64,000 nt of DNA from Chaetorhynchus papuensis (Eukaryota; Chordata; Aves; Passeriformes; Rhipiduridae): NCBI GenBank assembly GCA_013396525.1, contig VWYX01000251.1:186001-250000 (forward strand). The letters run 5' to 3'. A program made the translations under genes and the position numbers. Shown piece after piece: positions 43,501 to 49,714 of this stretch. Numbering within the stretch: position 1 is the stretch's first letter; the number at the start of each line of letters is the position of its first letter. Under the pieces are notes generated by a model, which was not told where the DNA came from, ran no database searches, and saw only the letters and a list, made by a program, of their open reading frames with translations.

Positions 43501-46500
43501 TCCCATAGCCCTCAAGCTTCCTGGTAAAATAGTTGTGCCAGTTCATACCAAGAGCTCATCTAGTCCACTGCTTCAGGTTTGTTTGGTGTTTTGGTTCATT
43601 TTTCCCCTTACAGAGACCACAAGGGAGAGAAAAAAAGCACTTATGATGTTCCTCCCTAATTTGTTCAGCTGCTGATTATTATCAGTTCAGGACACTTCCT
43701 AAGCCAGTTATGGTTTGTCTTTTTAGTAACCCTCAATGGATCTTACTCTCAAGTACTAGTCCAGACTTCCTTTAGACTCATATAACTCCCAGCAGTGGCA
43801 CTCTTTGGAGAGGAGTTCCATAGCACTGTTTACTGCATGAAGATCTAACCTCTTTTGTTTTCATTCTGACTCCTATGATCTTCATTTAAAAGCTCCAGCC
43901 CTCTTACAGAAGAAACTATGAGGAACAAATCCTTATTTATAGTCTTCATGTAAGATTTTGTTAGCCTCCATTGTATCCTACACATGCCTATCTTCCCAGC
44001 CAAGTTGTTCTTGGCTACTTAGCCATTCCATGTATGAAAACTACCTTGATTACTCTTCCTGTAGTGAAGCCTTTATGAAATGAGGGGAAAGAACAGCAGT
44101 AAGAATTCAGGGTGCAACTGAACCATGAATTTATGGTATGATATCTTCCATTTTGTTCTATATTCACCTTCTGCTACATCGCAAGGTTTAACTGCTTTTT
44201 AGACTCCTGACTAGCACTTAACATGTCCCTCCTAAGTGGTAATGATAATTCCGACCATTTTATTTGTAAATCTGTTTTTTCCCCAATGAACATCACTCTT
44301 CTTTTTCTATGCGGGATTCAATAACCATGTATTAACCAGTCAGTTCTTCACAGTTGGTCCTTGATCTTACTATCTTGATTAACTTTGTATCATCAGAAAA
44401 CTTGTGATTTCACAACTTAGCTCTTTTCCAAGTAAATACATTAAACAGCACAGATAAGCACAAAATTCCAGAGAATCCTCCCCGGAGATGATTTTCCTTC
44501 ACTGTGGACACAGAACCTTGACATCTACCCTGTGTTTTCTATCTATCACAAATCAGTTATTCATGTGGGACTCATTGTATCACCGAATAGTTTTTTAAAA
44601 TCCTTTGGTGAGGAACTTCTTCAAAAACTTCGTGGAAACCAAGTGAACTTTTCCAATCAAATCACCCTTATTCACATATTGGAATCCTTCAGCAAGAGGC
44701 TGAACACACTGAAGCCAAGTTGATTCTGCCCCGGCAGCCTGCAGTTTTCCATGCACAGCTGAGTTCTAGCCCTTGTCTATTATACCATCCATTAAGTTGC
44801 CTGGTATATAAATTAGACAAAAATCAACAGCTCCTTAGAAGATAGGATGTTGGAGTGCAGTTCATCCTTGCTACACAACATTAATACAATTTACATAACA
44901 GTGAAAAGTCTGTTATTGAGGCGGGGGAGACAGGGCAAGTCTAGACCAGTCTGGGTATTCTGTAAATGACAGCTGAAGACAATCTTTCAATGCCGTATGG
45001 CTGAGAACTGCAAATTTGTAACTCACCAGACAGCCCACACAGATGCCATTAAAAAGGCATCAAACAGGAAATAAAATTTTGCCTGGACGATGTACGTTTT
45101 CAACCAACATGTCACTTACAATCAACGATTTCTTAGTTCTCTCCTCACAGAAATATTCACCTGTTCCTACTCAACCAGCTTGAACAACACTCATTTTTCT
45201 AAGCTGCTGCTGAACCTTCATGAACACCATTTACCATGAAAGGACATATTCTAGTGATATCCTAACAATGCCAGGTTTTATATCTATAAAAAAATACAAA
45301 AATATGCAAGTACAAGAAAACTGAGCCGAAACAGATTTCCAGAAATACTTTAATATCAGCAATTCCAAAAAGTATTATTGTTGCCTTGTATCTATGAACT
45401 TTACCACCCACTTACAACATTAACATCACACAAAACACCTTTGATGCACTTTAAGTAGCTTTTCAGTTTAAACAACTGAAATAAGTTTTAAAGTTTTAAT
45501 AACTTTTCCCCCAATTTTAAATACATTGTGATGCCTTTCATAAATAAAGCATTAGAGTTACTGAAAAAAAAGTATTTCACTAAGAGGCCAGTCCTTGAAA
45601 CTTGCACAAATATCTCAATAATGGTTTCTGCATCACTTAAAGGTATTTCTTGGAAGATATAAGCTAAAAAATCCCACTGAAGTAAAACTACAGTTTTCTC
45701 ATAGAACATACTTAAATTGCTCCCATTCACAGTAACCTGAATCCTTTAATAAACACTGCAACTGTATATTTAATTTCCTGGTCCTTTCCTTCATCATACT
45801 GACACTGAAGTTATCAGACACACCAAACACTGAAGACTACTACAAAACAAGTGTTATGTTGCCTCTGAAAGGCATGTGTAATTCATCTCTCAGTTCATAC
45901 TTTCACATAGTTCTGCAAATGCTGTTTATCATATTCAAAAAAAGAAAAATGATCAGAGGACTTTATTTTCTTATCAGTGAGAAAAAACAGACCATCATTT
46001 TGAAAAGGATGTCTTTGAGAAAAGAGAGATGTCTTCAAGCACCGTCTTTCTGCCCCACCCCAAAAACTGGAGTACTATTCATTTATTTTCTGTAAATTAT
46101 ATTTAAAAAGTGGACTGCAGCTGGAAATTTGATGTCCTAATTTAGTAATTTCTACAGTTTCTGCAGATTGCAAACACATTATAGAAAAAAATGGCACACA
46201 CTTAGGTATCGATTCATTTAAATGTAAGTCCTAGTCAAACTATCAATTCCTGATTAGTCATAGAATCAAAACATATTAAAGCAGTATTTCAAAAACACAT
46301 TTAAAACTACCGTTTTCACAACGCCATTTTCTGCAGCGTCCTCTTCACTTCCAGGTGGGGGTGGAGCACTTAAACAAAAACAAACAGGAAAAGATGAAAT
46401 TAGGTATTTATGCACATATTATTACACAGGTATCAGCTAATGATGAAAAAAAGCTTTGCTACATCATTCCAGACAAAAAGCCAAGGCTCCAGGTGTCTTC

Positions 46501-49500
46501 TGCATTAATTAAAAAACAAAGTCACTTTATTAAAAAAATTAGATGAATATAACTTTATATTAGCAATATTTAGCTATCATAAATCATACTAACTGGATGC
46601 TTGTAGAATAGTTGGAAGTAATAAGGCATTACACTTGGATCTTCTTTTGAAATCAAACTGAAATACTTTGTAACATATGAAAGGAAAATAAGTTGTTTGG
46701 GTTTTTTTTCCCACTGCAGATGGACACTTTTCAAAACCATAATGGAAAAAAACATTTAAACACCCATAGGTAATTTCACTGAAACAGAATTCCAACATCA
46801 GCATTGTGAAATTTTCTTCTACCATATGGAATAGTTACAATTCAATGACTCTAATTCCATTATATTTTAACTGTAGGCTGAGAACTGTAAAATTTTTAGA
46901 ACTACTGGTCCATCTAAAAGGACAAGTACTGTTACATGCATGCAAATGAGCTGTGTCACTGGGCCTACCTACTGCTGCTTCCTACACAGCAATATTTTAA
47001 CTTCCACAGTCCCATTAGCTGTTAGGATGCCGCACCACAAATAGCAGAGTAAGCAGGGAAACCATATTCTTTCACTGAAAAGGTATTTCTGAAACAGAAT
47101 GAGCAACTGCCAATTTTTATTGAATAGAATGATTCTAACCCCATACTCTGTTGGCAACACACTCATGAGTGTTGCAACCAAAACAGCCCAGCTATTGCCT
47201 CAGGATTCAAGCTTGATCCTTTCACTTCATCACCCGGTGAAACACCAGACTAGCTACAGAACCTGAATAACACCTCCCCCTTTCTTATATATACAAACAA
47301 TGCCAAAACTGAGAGGCCAGAGACCAAAACTTTTAACAGGTGAACTGTCCCCATACTTCCACAGTTCCAAACACAACTCCTAAGACACTTAAGTTAATAT
47401 TTGTTATGCTTTTTGTCCAAAACTATGCATTGAGACAGCCAAATTCCAAGCTAGACACTATTGACCAAAAACTGGAGTACACTGTTTCTAAAGACCATTT
47501 TGCCCTCCACACAAGTGATTTTCCTAAACAACAGTAATACTGACAAAGATGACAGGTCAAGAAAAGATAAGTGAACATAAGGAATCAACTGATATGGAAT
47601 AGCTTCTACATAAAGAGCAAGTAAGTAACTAGAATTCTTTGTTCTGGAAGAGATGGCATTCTAGACGAACGCGATGGAGGTCTAAAAACCTGTTAAGTGT
47701 TAAGTGACAGGGAAAAAGTGACAGAAAACAACTCTGTTTCTTATACTACAGAAATAATGGGAATCAAATAATTACACCTAGTAGCAGTTTCACAGTGATA
47801 TCATATATAGTCATGTGGTGGAGGTCATTACTGCTTTATCATTCTGTGCTTGTCAAAATTTGACAAGAATTCAAAAAAGCAACTGAGCAAGCTTACGAAC
47901 AAGCAGTCCACCAAGACTAACTAAATGCAAAACTTCTCACGGAAAAAATTGAAAGATCTATCGAAAATAACACTGTACGTTTTCTTGTATTGACTTTCCC
48001 TTTATTTGTTTAATATATCTTGACAATCAACAATTTCCATATTTTACCAATTATGAGAATTTCCTTCATTCAGCACAAGCGACTGATTCCCCTTTCCAGT
48101 CAGTCCTTGTTACTAATCTCCATTAAGTTTGTTAGGTTTTCAAGGGAGCATCTTTGTGCTCTCGTACAGCTCTTTGTATCTAAAGCAGGCTCCCCCCAAA
48201 TACTTCCATAGCTTTCCTAAGTTTCTTTCAAATACTGTCTCGCTGGTAAAAAAAAAACCAAACCAACCCTAAAAACCTAAGCAGATGTGATCTGTATGTG
48301 AAACTACCTTGTGATCTTCATCTGCTTCCTTGTATTCCTGCTTTTGTAATTACACTGAAAACTCTTTGGGAGACAGGATGTTTTTTAGTTGCTAAATTAT
48401 CTCAAACAAATCAAGTCCTGATCCACTATTAAGACCATAAAGCACAATGATTACAAAATAATTGTGCCAACAAACCTGTTGGCATTTTGTGGGGGTCATT
48501 GCTGTCCATACAGTTAAACTAACTTTCATACTTCAGTAACACAATTTCACAGGTAAAGCCACTTCACAGAAAAGCAAAGTCCAAAGATACTGTCTTCTTA
48601 AGGACATTTTCACAGACACCAAAGTGTGTTCAGGTGCTACCAACTTTAAAGCAGCTGGGAAGAAGAATGTAGTGAATACAATTTTTGTGCAACCATGCTA
48701 CAGGGCTTCCATTTGTCAGGATACTCACCTAGATTTTTCTTCTTCCGGTCTCTCTGCTTCATTTTCATCTACCGTAAGAGAAAAGAAACACAGAATAAAA
48801 TTCCCAGGGTATCAACTGTGACAGATTATCTTCACAGGTAGAACACCAGGCAACTCTTCAGATTACTATTGAGACATGTTCTTAACGTTTCAATTGTGAA
48901 ATCATTTGAGCAGACCCCTGAGTGCTCACAGTGCTCTGCACTGACAGGTCCACCACATGGGCAAGGTTTAGTCTAAATGTTTCATTACCATCTGAACGTA
49001 AATATAGTCCCTAAAGTCGTAAAAAAAGTTAATACATAAAAGGTTAAGGCTGTTTCAGTACTTCAACGCCGGGAACTCGGGCAGGAGGGCACCAGGAAGA
49101 GCTCAGGGCCCCAGGGGTGCCTATGGGGCAGGGACACCACGCGGGGCTCTCGCCGCTGAGGCCCAGCACGCCTCGGCCTGCGCGGCCGGGGCTAAGGGCC
49201 CACGGCACCGGCAGCGGAGACCGGGGAGGGGAAGGGGCCAGGAGCCGCCGCCACCGGGGGGCTGGCCGGGAGGACAGAGGAGGCTGCGCAGCCACGGGGG
49301 CGGCGGGATGGGGGGACCTTGTTTGGCGGCCCGGCGAGGCGGCGCACGCCGCGGCCTGCGCACCCCCGCACGGCCCCCCCGCCGCGGCGGCGCCGGGCCG
49401 GCCCGCTGGGGAGGCGGGCTGGGCACGGGGGTCGGGGAAGGTCCGTACCGCCATAGAGCCACTCCTCCTCCTCGTCCCCGGCGGCCCCATCGGCGTCCGC

Positions 49501-49530
49501 CGACAGCCGCTCCGCCTCGCCGGTAGACAT
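10357..49530 (-). CDS. FIP1L1: FIP1L1, pre-mRNA 3'-end-processing factor FIP1 (gene span, 18 coding exons)
   Basis: FIP1 is the nuclear CPSF subunit that tethers poly(A) polymerase and binds U-rich RNA near the AAUAAA signal. Coding exons, 5' to 3' on the minus strand: 49449-49530, 48729-48768, 46311-46368, 42876-42979, 40554-40615, 40250-40360, 38976-39106, 38633-38701, 36278-36387, 34049-34159, 29218-29311, 28075-28228, 22816-22842, 22161-22215, 21148-21203, 15610-15829, 11227-11364, 10357-10504. All junctions are GT/AG and phases match. Domains in order are an acidic N-terminus, the Fip1 core ([20 protein letters not shown] region), a proline-rich stretch, an RD/RE repeat and a basic tail. 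Without exon 10 the frame gives about 552 residues; with it, about 589 (human 594) but interrupted by TAG. The human exon encoding PWDVHVHSDLAKDL was not found. Neighbours are LNX1 tail-to-tail and SCFD2 head-to-head. Confidence 0.95.
10505..11226 (-). other. FIP1L1: FIP1L1 intron 17
   Basis: About 720 bases of AT-rich intron with no recognised element. Confidence 0.85.
11227..11364 (-). CDS. FIP1L1: FIP1L1 exon 17: Arg-rich segment
   Basis: It encodes [20 protein letters not shown], then [20 protein letters not shown], then HKSSR. The acceptor is gaatcag|T and the donor is CGGAG|gtttga, a non-consensus donor. The 138-base exon enters after two bases of a serine codon and leaves after two, so it is symmetric. 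This basic region is the part of the family that binds U-rich RNA. Confidence 0.94.
11365..15609 (-). other. FIP1L1: FIP1L1 intron 16
   Basis: A 4.2-kb intron. It contains a poly-T/A patch near 13650-13672 and a CAAAA-type simple repeat at about 13769-13816. I see no additional exon or RNA gene. Confidence 0.8.
13769..13816. repeat. (CAAAA)n simple repeat
   Basis: Runs of caaaa units, most regular at about 13794-13815. Probably the tail of an old insertion or a microsatellite. Confidence 0.8.
15610..15829 (-). CDS. FIP1L1: FIP1L1 exon 16: conserved tryptophan motif and RD/RE repeat
   Basis: It encodes [20 protein letters not shown], then [20 protein letters not shown], then an alternating Arg-Asp run and HSPSSSAFN. 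The acceptor is ctctag|TC and the donor is AACAG|gtcagt. The alternating-charge repeat is built of near-hexanucleotide units (CGAGAT/CGAGAC on the coding strand) at about 15640-15735. It is homologous to the RD/RE region of human FIP1 but differs in unit order. Confidence 0.95.
19650..20458 (+). repeat. CR1 LINE fragment, about 0.8 kb, 3' part
   Basis: Sense CR1 on the plus strand, antisense to FIP1L1. It carries the diagnostic strings aggtcctgcatcttgg, gaggtgattctttgtg, caggtccagaggagggccac, agaaggctccaggcac and gattgcccagagaagttgtg, ending tcattctataattct. It covers the end of the reverse-transcriptase ORF and the 3' UTR, with many substitutions and no intact ORF. The left edge is approximate. 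Confidence 0.9.
20667..20698. repeat. A-rich low-complexity tract
   Basis: Nearly pure A with occasional G and T in a FIP1L1 intron. Confidence 0.85.
21148..21203 (-). CDS. FIP1L1: FIP1L1 exon 15
   Basis: A 56-base exon encoding [18 protein letters not shown], aligned with human [18 protein letters not shown]. The acceptor is ttccacag|T and the donor is AGTG|gtaagt. It ends with one base of a valine codon completed by exon 16. Confidence 0.93.
21219..21275. repeat. AT-rich (TA)-type tract just upstream of FIP1L1 exon 15
   Basis: Imperfect TA/TATA repeat within about 70 bases of the exon 15 acceptor on the minus strand, so it overlaps the expected branch-point region. Confidence 0.75.
21598..21660. 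repeat. TA-rich microsatellite-like tract
   Basis: Imperfect alternation of TATA, ATAC and ATGC units. Confidence 0.8.
22161..22215 (-). CDS. FIP1L1: FIP1L1 exon 14: proline-rich
   Basis: A 55-base exon encoding [17 protein letters not shown]. The acceptor is gtttcag|GT and the donor is GACAG|gtgatt. It matches human [19 protein letters not shown]. Confidence 0.93.
22216..22815 (-). other. FIP1L1: FIP1L1 intron 13
   Basis: About 600 bases with a TA-rich tract at 22664-22718. No other element. Confidence 0.8.
22664..22718. repeat. (TA)n-rich tract
   Basis: Imperfect TATATG and TATAGT repeat. Confidence 0.8.
22816..22842 (-). CDS. FIP1L1: FIP1L1 exon 13: 27-base microexon
   Basis: Encodes IPITVPPP between two split glycine codons. 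The acceptor is ctttttag|GT and the donor is CCAG|gtaaat. It is symmetric (enters and leaves after one base), so skipping preserves the frame. It matches human GIPITVPPP. It is too short for ordinary ORF detection. Confidence 0.93.
22843..28074 (-). other. FIP1L1: FIP1L1 intron 12
   Basis: A 5.2-kb AT-rich intron with a TA-rich patch near 24486-24535. A 106-codon frame at 26116-26436 on the plus strand has no recognisable motif. No LINE or RNA gene recognised. Confidence 0.8.
28075..28228 (-). CDS. FIP1L1: FIP1L1 exon 12: proline-rich domain
   Basis: Encodes [20 protein letters not shown], then [20 protein letters not shown], then [11 protein letters not shown]. The acceptor is attttacag|G and the donor is CCAG|gtaaat. 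It starts in phase 0 and ends after one base. Near-identical to the proline-rich segment of human FIP1L1. Confidence 0.96.
28229..29217 (-). other. FIP1L1: FIP1L1 intron 11
   Basis: About one kb. Nothing recognised. Confidence 0.8.
29218..29311 (-). CDS. FIP1L1: FIP1L1 exon 11
   Basis: Encodes [20 protein letters not shown], then [11 protein letters not shown]. The acceptor is tgttgcag|G and the donor is ACAG|gtttta. The first base completes an arginine codon begun in either exon 10 or exon 9, both of which end in AG. It matches human [20 protein letters not shown]. Confidence 0.95.
29791..29830. repeat. Perfect 2 x 20-base tandem duplication
   Basis: The unit agaagaaaaaacataagcat occurs twice in direct succession without mismatch, suggesting a recent slippage event. 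Confidence 0.9.
30116..30248 (+). repeat. CR1 LINE, short 3' terminal fragment
   Basis: Contains ccttgagcaacctggtctag, then atgatctttaaggtccattc, and ends aacattctatgattctgtga, the typical avian CR1 end. Antisense to FIP1L1. Confidence 0.9.
34049..34159 (-). CDS. FIP1L1: FIP1L1 exon 10: cassette-type exon with an in-frame TAG
   Basis: Homologous to the human segment [20 protein letters not shown] plus GKWQDRYGRAESPDLR. Here it reads [20 protein letters not shown], then IRKW, then TAG at 34084-34086, then [12 protein letters not shown]. The acceptor ctcaccag|A and donor TTAAG|gtgaag are intact. The 111-base length and phases fit exons 9 and 11 exactly, and there is no indel frameshift. The first half is well conserved (about 12 of 18 residues from QSQT to KW), while the half after the stop keeps only about 6 of 14. 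If included, translation would end after about 280 codons, before the proline-rich and RNA-binding regions. The exon is symmetric, so skipping restores the frame. A sequencing error, a poison exon or decay of a dispensable exon all fit. Confidence 0.8.
34160..36277 (-). other. FIP1L1: FIP1L1 intron 9
   Basis: A 2.1-kb intron. It holds a short tandem repeat at 34763-34805 and a duplicated atagccaagaaggta at 36066-36105. No other element. Confidence 0.8.
34763..34805. repeat. Short tandem repeat of aatgtataca-like units
   Basis: Four imperfect copies of about 10-11 bases (aatgtatacaa, aatgtatacaa, aatgtataca, aatgtatacaa). Confidence 0.85.
36278..36387 (-). CDS. FIP1L1: FIP1L1 exon 9
   Basis: Encodes [20 protein letters not shown], then [16 protein letters not shown]. 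The acceptor is tattttgaag|G, with a weak pyrimidine tract, and the donor is AACAG|gtcagt. It ends in AG, so joining directly to exon 11 also makes an arginine codon. It matches human [20 protein letters not shown]. Confidence 0.94.
36388..38632 (-). other. FIP1L1: FIP1L1 intron 8
   Basis: A 2.2-kb AT-rich intron. Nothing recognised. Confidence 0.8.
38633..38701 (-). CDS. FIP1L1: FIP1L1 exon 8
   Basis: A 69-base, phase 0-0 exon encoding [20 protein letters not shown] plus LFK. The acceptor is aacttag|G and the donor is AAG|gtgaat. It matches human [20 protein letters not shown]. Skipping would keep the frame. Confidence 0.93.
38702..38975 (-). other. FIP1L1: FIP1L1 intron 7
   Basis: Short intron of about 270 bases. 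Nothing else seen. Confidence 0.85.
38976..39106 (-). CDS. FIP1L1: FIP1L1 exon 7: second half of the Fip1 core motif
   Basis: Encodes [20 protein letters not shown], then [20 protein letters not shown], then KIT. The acceptor is cttaaag|GG and the donor is ACG|gtaagt. This is the most conserved block of the family (Pfam Fip1 motif) and is nearly identical to human. Confidence 0.97.
39107..40249 (-). other. FIP1L1: FIP1L1 intron 6
   Basis: About 1.1 kb with no recognised element. Confidence 0.8.
40250..40360 (-). CDS. FIP1L1: FIP1L1 exon 6: first half of the Fip1 core motif
   Basis: Encodes [20 protein letters not shown], then [16 protein letters not shown]. The acceptor is tcttcacag|GT and the donor is CCAG|gtaatg. 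The 111-base exon enters and leaves after one base. It matches human [20 protein letters not shown]. Confidence 0.97.
40361..40553 (-). other. FIP1L1: FIP1L1 intron 5
   Basis: Short intron of about 190 bases. Confidence 0.85.
40554..40615 (-). CDS. FIP1L1: FIP1L1 exon 5
   Basis: A 62-base exon encoding [20 protein letters not shown]. The acceptor is tctttaag|T and the donor is TCTG|gtaaga. It matches human [20 protein letters not shown]. At the junction with exon 4 the protein reads QFSYG where human has QYGSYG, one residue shorter. Confidence 0.94.
40616..42875 (-). other. FIP1L1: FIP1L1 intron 4
   Basis: A 2.3-kb intron, very AT-rich near 42720-42840 with short aaata repeats. No other element. 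Confidence 0.8.
42876..42979 (-). CDS. FIP1L1: FIP1L1 exon 4: acidic serine/aspartate tract
   Basis: Encodes [20 protein letters not shown], then [16 protein letters not shown]. The donor is TTTAG|gtaagt. The acceptor is a tandem NAGNAG (tcgTAGAAG), so the exon can start at 42979 (with a lysine) or 42976 (without). The longer form gives the same length as human PKPKVTETEDD and is preferred. The acidic region is the part of the family that contacts poly(A) polymerase. Confidence 0.93.
42980..46310 (-). other. FIP1L1: FIP1L1 intron 3, with an ancient LINE
   Basis: A 3.3-kb intron. An old CR1/L3-like LINE in FIP1L1 orientation lies at about 43530-44720. The remainder is unremarkable. Confidence 0.8.
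43530..44720 (-). repeat. Ancient CR1/L3-clade LINE relic
   Basis: Read on the plus strand it follows the antisense reverse-transcriptase region of old amniote CR1/L3 elements, in order: ctcatctagtccactgcttc, accctcaatggatctt, ggagaggagttccatagcac, agaacttag-like age blocks, gtatcatcagaaaacttgtg, cattaaacagcacagataag, and aaaacttcgtggaaaccaag. It is heavily decayed with no intact frame. The order and spacing of several blocks make chance unlikely. Family assignment is from memory of the consensus and the edges are approximate. Confidence 0.65.
46311..46368 (-). CDS. FIP1L1: FIP1L1 exon 3
   Basis: A 58-base exon encoding [19 protein letters not shown]. The acceptor is gtttaag|T and the donor is AACG|gtagtt, a weak donor. 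It corresponds to human ANPPSGIEDETAENGVPKP and is among the less conserved parts. Confidence 0.88.
46369..48728 (-). other. FIP1L1: FIP1L1 intron 2
   Basis: A 2.4-kb intron. Nothing recognised. Confidence 0.8.
48729..48768 (-). CDS. FIP1L1: FIP1L1 exon 2: small acidic exon
   Basis: A 40-base exon encoding [12 protein letters not shown] after a split aspartate codon. The acceptor is tacggtag|AT and the donor is TCTAG|gtgagt. It matches human DENEVERPEEENAS. Exon 1 ends after one base, so it joins this exon directly in frame. Confidence 0.92.
48769..49448 (-). other. FIP1L1: FIP1L1 intron 1 (680 bases)
   Basis: In human an extra small exon encoding about PWDVHVHSDLAKDL lies between the corresponding exons. 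I found no sequence here that could encode it. The half near exon 1 is part of the CpG island. Confidence 0.8.
49449..49530 (-). CDS. FIP1L1: FIP1L1 exon 1 with start codon
   Basis: Encodes [20 protein letters not shown] plus EEEWLYG, matching human MSAGEVERLVSELSGG and [13 protein letters not shown] is at 49530-49528, with G at -3. It is the first ATG in this frame, although the frame stays open further upstream. The donor is GGCG|gtacgg. It lies inside a CpG island. Confidence 0.94.
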
Positions 49531-49690
49531 GGCCGCCTCCCGCGGGACGCGCGGGCCCGGCCCCGGCAGCGCCTCCCGCCGCCGGGCCGCCCCACCGCAC
49601 CGCCCCCGAGCTCCCCCGCGCCTCGGGCCGCGGCCGGGAGGTGCACGGGCGGGCGGCTGCGAACGCCCAACGCGGCCTCTCGCGGAGGAT

Positions 49691-49714
49691 CCGCCGCCGC
49701 CGCCGCCGCCGCCG
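49691..49714. repeat. (CCG)8 / (CGG)8 trinucleotide repeat in the FIP1L1 leader region
   Basis: Eight uninterrupted CCG units on the plus strand, read as CGG/GGC in FIP1L1 orientation, about 160 bases before the ATG. The frame continuous with the FIP1L1 start reads it as glycine. Confidence 0.9.
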
